Assembly (NCBI GenBank): GCA_052034175.1
Contig: JBPOIX010000069.1
Coordinates: 1-18,503 of the forward strand
Length of the DNA: 18,503 nucleotides
Direction of reading: 5' to 3'
Origin: UBA668 sp052034175
Lineage (GTDB): Bacteria > Actinomycetota > Acidimicrobiia > Acidimicrobiales > Ilumatobacteraceae
Below the pieces are notes generated by a model. That model saw only the letters and a list, made by a program, of their open reading frames with translations, was not told where the DNA came from and ran no database searches. The translations under genes were made by a program, and so were the position numbers. This document shows, one piece after another, positions 7,217 through 13,301 of this stretch. Within the stretch, counting starts at the first letter, position 1. Every line of letters starts with the position of its first letter.

Positions 7217-8038
7217 TCACTCGTGCCAGTTGAGGGCGGCGCGCATGGTGGTGTCGAAGGCCTCGAACGGCATCGCCGACTTGGTGGCGATGATCAGGTC
7301 GGCGTCGTCGCCCACCGGCCAGCGCAGCCTGCCCGGGCGTTCGGTGGCTGCGGCATAGATCACGTCCGCCACCCGCTGCGGGTCGGCCGGTTCGCCGTTC
7401 ACCAGGCTGCGCTGTGCCGCACGGAACCGCTGCCAGCGGGCGTGCTCCGGGGTGCCCGGCACCATCGCCTCGGCGATGAAGCCCTTCGCCCCGAGCTGGG
7501 TGGCGAACTGGCCGGGCTCCACCACGCTGACCCGCACACCCTGCTGCGACAGCTCGAAGTGCATCGCCTCGGTGAGCGCCTCCACGGCGTGCTTGCTGGC
7601 CGCGTAGATGCCGCCGTACGGCGCACCCACCAGCCCGGCCACCGAGCCGACGTTGACGAACGCGCCGCCGCCACGGGCCACCATGTGCGGCACCACGGCC
7701 CGGGCCATGCGCACGATCCCGATGACGTTGGTGTCGAACTGCCGGCGCACCTCGTCGTCGCTCATCAGGTGGACTGCGCCGAACACCTCGATGCCGGCGT
7801 TGTTGACCACGATGTCGATGCCACCCGCGCGGGCGATCACCTCGGCGACCGCGGCCTGCACGCTGGCCTCGTCGCACACATCGAGGGCCAGTTGCTCGAT
7901 GGCCGGCTCTGCGTCGAGCGCGGCCGACGAACCGGGGCGGCGCATCGTGGCGAACACACGGTGACCGTTGCGGGCGAAGGTGAGGGCGGCGAGTTCGCCG
8001 AAGCCGCTGGAGCAGCCGGTGATGAGCACGGTGGACAT
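7217..8038 (-). CDS. Short-chain dehydrogenase/reductase (SDR), classical type
   Basis: An NAD(P)-dependent oxidoreductase of 273 residues. The nucleotide-binding motif is TGCSSGFG (7-14), followed by NNAG (79-82), the catalytic Ser132 in VNVGSVAG, and Tyr145-x-x-x-Lys149 in YAASK. All parts of the active site are intact. Arg33-Arg34 shortly after the second strand (TMRRPG) fit a preference for NADP(H), as inference. I chose ATG at 8038 (MSTVLITG) over upstream in-frame starts because the family normally begins at this strand and TACCGT lies 8 bases before it. It is divergent from the adenylate cyclase with only 41 bases between the two starts. The substrate is not predictable. Confidence 0.92.
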   Translation of the reverse strand: MSTVLITGCSSGFGELAALTFARNGHRVFATMRRPGSSAALDAEPAIEQLALDVCDEASVQAAVAEVIARAGGIDIVVNNAGIEVFGAVHLMSDDEVRRQFDTNVIGIVRMARAVVPHMVARGGGAFVNVGSVAGLVGAPYGGIYAASKHAVEALTEAMHFELSQQGVRVSVVEPGQFATQLGAKGFIAEAMVPGTPEHARWQRFRAAQRSLVNGEPADPQRVADVIYAAATERPGRLRWPVGDDADLIIATKSAMPFEAFDTTMRAALNWHE

Positions 8039-8046
8039 GCGACGCG

Positions 8047-8052
8047 ACGGTA
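8047..8052 (-). promoter_or_regulatory. -10 box of a probable leaderless promoter (SDR)
   Basis: TACCGT on the minus strand lies 8 bases before ATG 8038, with no ribosome site between. It is the left half of the inverted repeat ACGGTAGC/GCTACCGT (8047-8071). Confidence 0.55.
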
Positions 8053-8065
8053 GCGGCGCTGCGGC

Positions 8066-8071
8066 TACCGT
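8066..8071 (+). promoter_or_regulatory. -10 box of a probable leaderless promoter (adenylate cyclase)
   Basis: TACCGT on the plus strand lies exactly 8 bases before GTG 8080, a mirror image of the dehydrogenase promoter. The two -10 boxes are 13 bases apart, so each -35 region would fall at or beyond the other gene's start. Confidence 0.55.
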
Positions 8072-8079
8072 CCGTTCTC

Positions 8080-9186
8080 GTGGCGAACGCGGACGAACGA
8101 CAGCTGGCGGAGTGGCAAGCTGCCGGTCTCTACGACCCCACCCACCCCGTCGCACCGGGGCGCCTCGAACTGCTGGAGTGGGTGGCCGAGCACGGCGTGG
8201 GCATCGACCAGATGGTGGCGGCATGTGCCAACAGCCAGCTGAACTCGCTGGTCGGCGACCTCGAGCTGCGCGCCGTCCCGACCATCACCCTGGCGGAGCT
8301 CGCCACCCGCACGGGCCTCAGTGTCGAGGCCGTCACCGACCTCCGTCGGGCCACCGGCTTCCCGCCCGGGAGGCCGGACGAACCGGTCGCCACCGAACGC
8401 GAAGTGGCGATGTTCGAGCTGTTCGCCGTCGCCGGCGCGTTCTTCAGCCGCGACGAACTGCTGCACTTCGTGCGCGTGATGGCCAGCGCCCTGCGCCGCA
8501 TCGGGGAAGCAGCCAGCGAGATGTTCCTGCGCGACGTGGAAGCGCCGATTCAGGAGGGCGGCCGCAACGAGCTGGCCCTCGCCCAGGCCAACCTGGCCGG
8601 CGTGCAACTCGTGGACAACGTCACCAGCGTGTTCGAGCCGATGTTCCGCCTCCTGCTGCAGACCACCACGCTGCAGACCCGCAGAGCCCGCGTCGGGGTG
8701 GAGGACTACGCCACCACGCCCCTCACGATCGGCTTCGTCGACCTCAGCGGCTTCACGGCGCGCAGCGCAGCGGCGACCCCGGAGGAACTGTTGGAGATGG
8801 TGGTGGCGTTCGAGACCGCAGCGCTCGACCTCGTCAGCGAGCAGGGCGGCCGGCTGATCAAGCTCATCGGCGACGAGGTGATGTTCACCACGATCACCGC
8901 CGAGGAAGGGTGCGCCGTGGCGATCGGGCTGCTGCGCCAAGCCGAGGCGTGGGGGGTGCGCGCCCGCGGCGGCCTGGCGCACGGCCGGGTGGTGGCCAGC
9001 GGCGGCGACGTGTACGGCACCACCGTGAACCTGGCCTCGCGCATCGCAGACACCGCAGTGCCGGGCGAAGTGCTGGTGGACGAGGGCGTCACCCTGGCCG
9101 CGCCGGGCATGGCCTTCGAGCCCGCCGGCAGGCGACAGTTGAAGGGGTTTGCCGAACCGGTGCGGCTGTGGGCCCTGGAGGCCTGA
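8080..9186 (+). CDS. Class III adenylate cyclase with Rv1264-like N-terminal regulatory domain
   Basis: A soluble 368-residue protein predicted to make cAMP from ATP. Residues 1-205 are a helical domain with LAELATRTGLSVEAVTDLRRATGF (split around 71-94), like the autoinhibitory, pH-responsive N-terminus of mycobacterial Rv1264. The cyclase domain (about 212-368) carries the metal aspartates Asp221 (FVDLSGFT) and Asp265 (LIGDEVMF). It also carries the ATP-specifying Lys261 and Asp310, and the transition-state residues Asn317 and Arg321 (YGTTVNLASRI). All catalytic positions are present, so it should be active as a homodimer. GTG at 8080 is chosen because the frame begins there and a -10 box lies 8 bases upstream. 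The regulatory signal and downstream target are unknown. Confidence 0.93.
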   Translation: MANADERQLAEWQAAGLYDPTHPVAPGRLELLEWVAEHGVGIDQMVAACANSQLNSLVGDLELRAVPTITLAELATRTGLSVEAVTDLRRATGFPPGRPDEPVATEREVAMFELFAVAGAFFSRDELLHFVRVMASALRRIGEAASEMFLRDVEAPIQEGGRNELALAQANLAGVQLVDNVTSVFEPMFRLLLQTTTLQTRRARVGVEDYATTPLTIGFVDLSGFTARSAAATPEELLEMVVAFETAALDLVSEQGGRLIKLIGDEVMFTTITAEEGCAVAIGLLRQAEAWGVRARGGLAHGRVVASGGDVYGTTVNLASRIADTAVPGEVLVDEGVTLAAPGMAFEPAGRRQLKGFAEPVRLWALEA

Positions 9187-9222
9187 GCCGAAGCGCGGCC
9201 GGAGCCCGCACGAAACCGATCG

Positions 9223-10272
9223 TCAGTCGATCATCTCGCGCAGGGTCTCGATGGTCTTCACCGGGTCGCCACCCACCGGGGTGACGGACAGGATCGTCAC
9301 GCCGGCCTCCTTGTAGGCGGCGAGGCGCTCCTTGACGTAGCTCTTCGGGCCGACGAGGTTCGTCTTCTCCAGCATCACGCCCGGCACGGCGGCCGCGGCT
9401 TCGTCCTTCTTGCCGTCGAGGTAGAGGTCCTGGATCTCGATGGCTTCCTTCACGTAGCCGTACTTCTGGCAGATCGTGTTGTAGAAGTTCTTGTCCCGCG
9501 CGCCCATGCCGCCCACGTAGAGCGCCACGTTCGGGCGGGCGAAGTCCAGCACGGCCTTCTGCGCGTCGCCGGTGAGCTTCTCGTCGATGGCCACCATGCC
9601 GCCGGCGCTGATCTGCAGCTGACCCAGTTCGGGTGAGCGCTTGGCCAGGCCGGCCTTCAGCTCGTCGCCCCACACGTCGTGGAACTTCTCCGGGTCGAAG
9701 AAGATCGGCAGCCAGCCGTCGGCCAGTTGGGCGGTCGCGGTGACGCTGAGGCCCATCAGGCTGGCCCACCAGATCGGGATGTTCTTGCGCACGGGGTGGT
9801 TGATGATCTTCAGCGGCTTGCCGAGCCCGGTGCCCTGGCCTTCCGGCAGCGGCACCTGCACCGTCTGGCCGTTGTACTCGAACTTCTGCTCGCGGGCCCA
9901 GATCAGGCGGCAGCTCTCGATGTACTCCTTGATGCGCACCATCGGCTTCTCGTACGGGATGCCGTGGAAGCCTTCGATGACCTGCGGGCCGCTGGCGCCG
10001 AGGCCGAGGATGAACCGGCCGTCGGAGACATAGTCGCAACCGGCTGCCGTCATGGCCATCAGCGCCGCCGAGCGGCTGTAGACGTTGACGATGCCGGTGC
10101 CGATCTCCACCCGCTCGGTCTTCGCCGCGAGGTACCCGACCTGGCTGATGGCGTCGAAGCTGTATGCCTCGGCGATCCACACCACGTCGAGGCCGGCCTT
10201 CTCGAGGTCGACGACGCGCTGGACCGCTTCCTTGAAACCGCCGGAGTAGTTGATGGCCATGGAGAGCTTCAT
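9223..10272 (-). CDS. LLM-class (luciferase-like) F420-type oxidoreductase
   Basis: A 349-residue TIM-barrel protein of the bacterial luciferase/F420 superfamily. The N-terminus MKLSMAINYSGGFKEAV leads into LEKAGLDVVWIAEAYSFD, then GTGIVNVYSRSAALMAM and GRFILGLGASGPQVIEGFHG, the typical LLM order. Proteins like this in actinobacteria usually use reduced F420 rather than FMN, which is inference from the family. Length is normal. ATG at 10272 is preceded by TAGGGT with an 8-base gap and lacks a ribosome site. The gene follows larE by 18 bases on the same strand but seems to carry its own promoter in that gap. The substrate is unknown; xenobiotic or fatty-acid-type oxidations are common in this group. 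Confidence 0.9.
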   Translation of the reverse strand: MKLSMAINYSGGFKEAVQRVVDLEKAGLDVVWIAEAYSFDAISQVGYLAAKTERVEIGTGIVNVYSRSAALMAMTAAGCDYVSDGRFILGLGASGPQVIEGFHGIPYEKPMVRIKEYIESCRLIWAREQKFEYNGQTVQVPLPEGQGTGLGKPLKIINHPVRKNIPIWWASLMGLSVTATAQLADGWLPIFFDPEKFHDVWGDELKAGLAKRSPELGQLQISAGGMVAIDEKLTGDAQKAVLDFARPNVALYVGGMGARDKNFYNTICQKYGYVKEAIEIQDLYLDGKKDEAAAAVPGVMLEKTNLVGPKSYVKERLAAYKEAGVTILSVTPVGGDPVKTIETLREMID

Positions 10273-10280
10273 GGCCGCAG

Positions 10281-10286
10281 ACCCTA
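10281..10286 (-). promoter_or_regulatory. -10 box of a probable leaderless promoter (LLM oxidoreductase)
   Basis: TAGGGT lies 8 bases before ATG 10272 in the 18-base gap after larE, so the gene may be transcribed separately as well as by read-through. Confidence 0.5.
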
Positions 10287-10290
10287 TGCG

Positions 10291-11091
10291 CTAGCCGTTG
10301 AGGTTTCCGGATCGGAAGCCCTCGAGGTCCAGCGTGACGTAGCGGTAGCCCTGCCCACGCACGGCGTCCACCACCTCCTCGCGCCGGGCCAGCACGGCCG
10401 CCAGCTCCTCCAGCGGGAACTCCAACCGGGCGGTGTCGTCGTAGTGGCGCACGCGCAGCTGCCCGAACCCGAGCCGGCGCAGGGCGGCCTCGGCGCGATC
10501 GAGCCTGCCCAGGAGGCCCACCGAGACCTCGGTGCCGTAGGGGATCCGGCTGGCCAGGCAGGCCATCGCCGGCTTGTTCCAGGTGCGCAAACCCATCGCC
10601 TGCGACGCAGCGCGCACATCTGCCTTGGTGAAGCCGGCATCCACCAGCGGGAACACCGCGCCGCCGTCGATGGCCGCCTTCTGCCCCGGCCGGTGCTCCC
10701 CGAGGTCGTCGAGGTTCACCCCGAGTGCCACCACGGCCCGTTCGGCCGCGGCCAGCGGGCCGACCACGTCCATCAACTCCGCCTTGCAGTGGAAGCAACG
10801 ATCGGTGTCGTTGAGGCGATACGCCGCACGTTCCATCTCGTGGGTGACCACGGGCGTCCAGCGCAGGCCCCATTCCTCCGCCAGCGCCCGGCAGTCCGCC
10901 TCCTCGTCGCCGGCCAGCGACGGCGAGACCGCGGTGACGGCGTGGGCGTGGGCTACGCCGAGAGTGCGGTGCGCCACTGCGGCCAGGAAGGCGGAATCCG
11001 CTCCGCCACTGAACGCCACCGCCACCCGGCCATGCCGCCGGAGTTCCCCCTCCAGGGCGGCCAGCTTGGTGGCGAGGGCAGCAGGCAGCAT
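10291..11091 (-). CDS. larE: ATP-dependent sacrificial sulfur transferase LarE
   Basis: A 266-residue PP-loop enzyme matching LarE, which adenylates and donates its own cysteine sulfur to build the nickel-pincer nucleotide cofactor of lactate racemase-type enzymes. The PP-loop is SGGADS (28-33). RCFHCK (98-103), VNLDDLGEHRPG (125-135) and TKADVRA are family blocks. Cys178 in MACLASRIPYG aligns with the sacrificial cysteine of Lactiplantibacillus LarE. The C-terminus YVTLDLEGFRSGNLNG is also typical. Start ATG 11091 has TAGCGT six bases upstream. No larA, larB or larC is present in the window, so its partners must lie elsewhere or it serves another sulfur transfer. It is divergent from the hydrolase-like lipoprotein. 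Confidence 0.9.
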   Translation of the reverse strand: MLPAALATKLAALEGELRRHGRVAVAFSGGADSAFLAAVAHRTLGVAHAHAVTAVSPSLAGDEEADCRALAEEWGLRWTPVVTHEMERAAYRLNDTDRCFHCKAELMDVVGPLAAAERAVVALGVNLDDLGEHRPGQKAAIDGGAVFPLVDAGFTKADVRAASQAMGLRTWNKPAMACLASRIPYGTEVSVGLLGRLDRAEAALRRLGFGQLRVRHYDDTARLEFPLEELAAVLARREEVVDAVRGQGYRYVTLDLEGFRSGNLNG

Positions 11092-11097
11092 CCGGCC

Positions 11098-11103
11098 ACG
11101 CTA
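11098..11103 (-). promoter_or_regulatory. -10 box of a probable leaderless promoter (larE)
   Basis: TAGCGT on the minus strand lies 6 bases before ATG 11091, in the 54-base gap shared with the divergent lipoprotein gene. Confidence 0.45.
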
Positions 11104-11132
11104 CCGATCTGCACCGCCTGCTCGCCGCGCCG

Positions 11133-11138
11133 TAGCCT
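11133..11138 (+). promoter_or_regulatory. -10 box of a probable leaderless promoter (hydrolase-like lipoprotein)
   Basis: TAGCCT on the plus strand lies 7 bases before ATG 11146, with no ribosome site between. Confidence 0.45.
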
Positions 11139-11145
11139 CGCGTCC

Positions 11146-12030
11146 ATGGCCCGGTCAGCCCCTCTCGTTCCCCTGCTCGCGTTCGCGCTCCTGGTGGCCT
11201 GCAGCGACGATGCTGCTCCGGCCCCCACCGTGGCGCCCACCACCACCCGGGCCGCTGCTGCAGGCGCCCTGCCGGGCGAGCCGGTGGAGGTGTCGTTCAC
11301 CTCGTCGGACGGGCAGGCGCTCAGCGGGTTGCACTACCCCTCGGCCGAGGTCGGCGCGCCGCTCGTGGTGCTGTTCCACTCCGAGATGGGCGACGCCTCG
11401 GAGTGGCATGCGATGGCCCCGTGGCTGCAGAACCGCGGCCTGCGCAACCAGTTCCCGCTCACCTCTCACATCCCGCTGGTCGACGGCGGCTGGTATGCGG
11501 ACATGCCCGCTGCGCCCACCTACAACGTGTTCATCGCCAGCGTGCGCGGCTGCAGCCCGCACCCGGATGGTTGCCCCAACTGGACGCCCGACCTCTGGCT
11601 GGAGGATGCCCAGGCGGCCCTCACCACCGCTGCGGCGCTGCCGACGGTGGACCCGGACCGCATCGTCACCCTTGGCGCAGGCATGGGTGCGGACGCCGCC
11701 GCGGACACCTGCGCCTGGTGGAACACTGACCACCCGGGCGCCTGCGACGGCACGTTCACCGTGAACCCAGGCAGCTACCTCGGCATCACCTACGGCGAGG
11801 TCGTCGCCGAGCTGGGTGCCATGGAACCGACGGTGCCGGTGTGGTGTGTGGCGCTGTCGCCCACGATGCTCGGCCTGTGCCAGGGCGCGGACGAGACCGA
11901 CAACAGCGCCTACACCACGGTGGGCATCAAGGACACCGGCAGCGGCAAGGAAGTGTTCACCCCGCTCGCCATTCCGGACCCGATGCAGACGATCATCGAC
12001 TTCCTCGCGGCCACCGTGCCGATGGCCTGA
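11146..12030 (+). CDS. Alpha/beta-hydrolase-fold lipoprotein, probably catalytically dead
   Basis: A 294-residue exported protein. A signal peptide ends in the lipobox LLVAC with Cys19, followed by a Pro/Thr/Ala-rich tether to about residue 45. The rest resembles the dienelactone-hydrolase-like alpha/beta fold: LVVLFHSEMGDASEW at the oxyanion strand, DPDRIVTLGAGMGAD at the nucleophile elbow, and GSGKEVFTPL near the end. The elbow reads Gly177-Ala-Gly-Met-Gly181, where family enzymes have GxSxG, so the nucleophile serine is glycine. The C-terminal His-Gly usually seen before the Phe is replaced by Gly-Lys. Six cysteines in the mature part (136, 143, 189, 200, 234, 245) suggest disulfides. It may bind rather than cleave a ligand. 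It is divergent from larE, with no clear functional link. Confidence 0.85.
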   Translation: MARSAPLVPLLAFALLVACSDDAAPAPTVAPTTTRAAAAGALPGEPVEVSFTSSDGQALSGLHYPSAEVGAPLVVLFHSEMGDASEWHAMAPWLQNRGLRNQFPLTSHIPLVDGGWYADMPAAPTYNVFIASVRGCSPHPDGCPNWTPDLWLEDAQAALTTAAALPTVDPDRIVTLGAGMGADAAADTCAWWNTDHPGACDGTFTVNPGSYLGITYGEVVAELGAMEPTVPVWCVALSPTMLGLCQGADETDNSAYTTVGIKDTGSGKEVFTPLAIPDPMQTIIDFLAATVPMA

Positions 12031-12050
12031 GCCCGCGCGGCGCGTCGGGC
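12031..12050. terminator. GC hairpin between convergent genes, possible bidirectional terminator
   Basis: GCCCG (12031-12035) and CGGGC (12046-12050) form a 5-bp stem directly after the lipoprotein stop and just before the stop of the convergent VOC gene. There is no T-run, so the call rests on position and pairing only. Confidence 0.25.
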
Positions 12051-12052
12051 CG

Positions 12053-12535
12053 TCAGGCCAGTTCGCCGCCGGCCCACCAGCGCTCGAAGCGGGGCAGCGC
12101 CGCAGCGCTGACCAACTCGAGAACGAAACCGCTCGGCGCCTGGACGTAGCTCATCGAGCCGTAGCCCTCCGCCGGCGGCTTCTGCGCACCGACCAGGATC
12201 CAGCCGGCAGCCACCAGGGTGTCCGTCTCGCCCGCCACATCCGTGCTCCACACACCCGTGTGCTGCAGGCCGTTCCAGACGTCGTTGTCCCAGATCGTGC
12301 CGGCCTCGCCCTGCAGCAGCTCGAGGTGCAGCGGGCCCTCGCAGGTGTAGCTGAACCGCAAGGGTGTCACGACCGCGCCGAGCGTGGGTGTCCACAGCGA
12401 CTGCTGACGTTCCTGCACCTTCGCCCAGGTGACGCCATGCCCCGAGGCGACCTCCTCCATCGCGGTTTCCAGGTCGGGCACGACGGCGCCGATGTGGAAC
12501 GGGTTGGTGAAGGAGAACGAGAGCGAAAGGGCCAC
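12053..12535 (-). CDS. Small VOC-superfamily (glyoxalase/dioxygenase-fold) protein
   Basis: A 160-residue single-chain protein with two beta-alpha-beta-beta-beta modules. The four usual metal positions are filled: His14 (PFHIGAVV), Glu72 (LHLELL), His92 (QHTGVW) and Glu140 (VLELVS). It is thus probably a metal enzyme such as a lyase, isomerase or epimerase. GTG at 12535 is chosen because PFHIGAVV normally lies close to the N-terminus of these proteins and TACGGT lies six bases upstream. The frame is open to an ATG at 12571, but the added residues look non-coding. It lies 60 bases downstream of the GntR gene on the same strand with its own -10 box. A role in processing aromatic breakdown products is possible from its neighbours only. 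Confidence 0.85.
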   Translation of the reverse strand: MALSLSFSFTNPFHIGAVVPDLETAMEEVASGHGVTWAKVQERQQSLWTPTLGAVVTPLRFSYTCEGPLHLELLQGEAGTIWDNDVWNGLQHTGVWSTDVAGETDTLVAAGWILVGAQKPPAEGYGSMSYVQAPSGFVLELVSAAALPRFERWWAGGELA

Positions 12536-12541
12536 CGCTCG

Positions 12542-12547
12542 ACCGTA
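12542..12547 (-). promoter_or_regulatory. -10 box of a probable leaderless promoter (VOC protein)
   Basis: TACGGT lies 6 bases before GTG 12535 and supports that start over the upstream ATG, which would put the box inside the coding sequence. Confidence 0.45.
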
Positions 12548-12595
12548 GCCAGCACCGCCGGGCCAGCCCACGTCCGTGCCTTCCGTTCGGACAGA

Positions 12596-13273
12596 TCAGC
12601 CCGAGGCGCGCACGGCATCCAGGGTGGCCTGCAGGTGTGCCCGCAGGACCGTGGCAGCGTCCGTGGCGCGGCCCGCCACAGCCGCCGCGGCGAGCACACG
12701 GTGTTCCTCCGCCGGGCTCCCGCGGCGCACGGTGACGGCGCCGATGGCCTGGAAGCGCAACGAATGGTCCAACAGCTCGGCCACCTGCCGCACCAGCCGC
12801 AGGTTCGGGCAGCGGCTGACGAGGGCCAGATGGAAGGCCTTGTGCGCGTCGTGGTAGTCGGCGATCGCGCGGTGGCGTCGCGCCACGGCGGTGTGCGCGG
12901 CCTCGACCTCCGCAGCGAAGGCAGCGTCGCCGGCGGCTGCCTGCACAGAATGCTCCAGCGCCACTGGGTCGAGCAGCAGCCGCAACTCGTAGATCTCGGC
13001 CGCATCGGCCACGCTCAGCGGTGCCACCCGGGCGCCACGCTGGGGTTCGATGACCACCAGCCCTTCACCGGCGAGCCGCTGGAACGTCTCGCGCACCGGC
13101 GTGGCGGACACGCCCCATTGGTCCGCCAGGCGCTCGGCGTACAGCTTCTCCCCGGGGAGCAGTGCGCCGTGAAGGATGGCCTTGCGCAACAGCCCGTCCA
13201 CCCACTCGGCCCGGGTGGGCGGGGTGACGATAGGTGCGGCAGCCATGCCGTCCAGCGTACTCATGGTTGACAT
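12596..13273 (-). CDS. GntR-family transcriptional regulator, FCD (FadR) subfamily
   Basis: A 225-residue repressor-type regulator. The N-terminal winged helix spans about 20-85 with ERLADQWGVSATPVRETFQRLAGEGLV, the classic GntR recognition region, and QRGARV at the wing. The all-helical FCD domain follows from about 90, with LRLLLDPVALEHS, HKAFHLALV and the EHRVLAAA and AHLQATLDA helices. These hold the Asp/His residues that bind a metal and a carboxylate ligand in this subfamily. ATG at 13273 is preferred because TAGATT lies seven bases upstream; ATG at 13264 is the alternative. It is divergent from the FAH-dioxygenase-hydroxylase operon, and a palindrome between the genes overlaps both start regions. 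It probably represses both until an aromatic acid or ring-cleavage product binds. Confidence 0.93.
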   Translation of the reverse strand: MSTMSTLDGMAAAPIVTPPTRAEWVDGLLRKAILHGALLPGEKLYAERLADQWGVSATPVRETFQRLAGEGLVVIEPQRGARVAPLSVADAAEIYELRLLLDPVALEHSVQAAAGDAAFAAEVEAAHTAVARRHRAIADYHDAHKAFHLALVSRCPNLRLVRQVAELLDHSLRFQAIGAVTVRRGSPAEEHRVLAAAAVAGRATDAATVLRAHLQATLDAVRASG

Positions 13274-13294
13274 CGGCAACAATCTATAGATAAT
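13267..13294 (+). promoter_or_regulatory. Near-consensus promoter of the aromatic catabolism operon
   Basis: TTGACA (13267-13272), a perfect -35 box, is followed after 16 bases by GATAAT (13289-13294), five of six to consensus. The ATG at 13302 is only 7 bases after the -10 box, so the mRNA should be leaderless or nearly so. This is the strongest promoter match I saw in the window, as expected for a promoter held off by a repressor. Confidence 0.75.
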
Positions 13295-13298
13295 TGCC
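13275..13298. promoter_or_regulatory. Palindromic operator, probable GntR binding site
   Basis: The arms GGCAA (13275-13279) and TTGCC (13294-13298) flank the perfect palindromic core ATCTATAGAT (13282-13291), with two unmatched bases on each side. The 24-bp site is centred between 13286 and 13287. It fills the spacer and the -10 box of the plus-strand promoter and also covers the minus-strand TAGATT box (13286-13281) of the regulator gene. It stands out as an AT-rich island in GC-rich DNA. Binding here would block both genes, giving repression plus autoregulation. Confidence 0.8.
13281..13286 (-). promoter_or_regulatory. -10 box of the GntR regulator gene, inside the operator
   Basis: TAGATT on the minus strand lies 7 bases before ATG 13273, and no good -35 box is visible. 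The box lies within the palindrome, which suggests autorepression. Confidence 0.45.
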
Positions 13299-13301
13299 AC
13301 C

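Noticed and set aside
9089..10873. A 594-codon minus-strand frame over the LLM enzyme and larE
   Set aside because: It is Arg/Gly-rich shadow sequence in another frame from two well-supported genes.
9679..12030. A 783-codon plus-strand frame ending in the lipoprotein gene
   Set aside because: Only the part from ATG 11146 is real, because it begins with a signal peptide and lipobox. The upstream part is antisense to the LLM enzyme and larE and has no recognisable domain.
12572..12592. GTCCG/CGGAC hairpin after the GntR gene as a terminator
   Set aside because: The stem is only 5 bp with an 11-base loop and no T-run, which is too weak to list as a feature.
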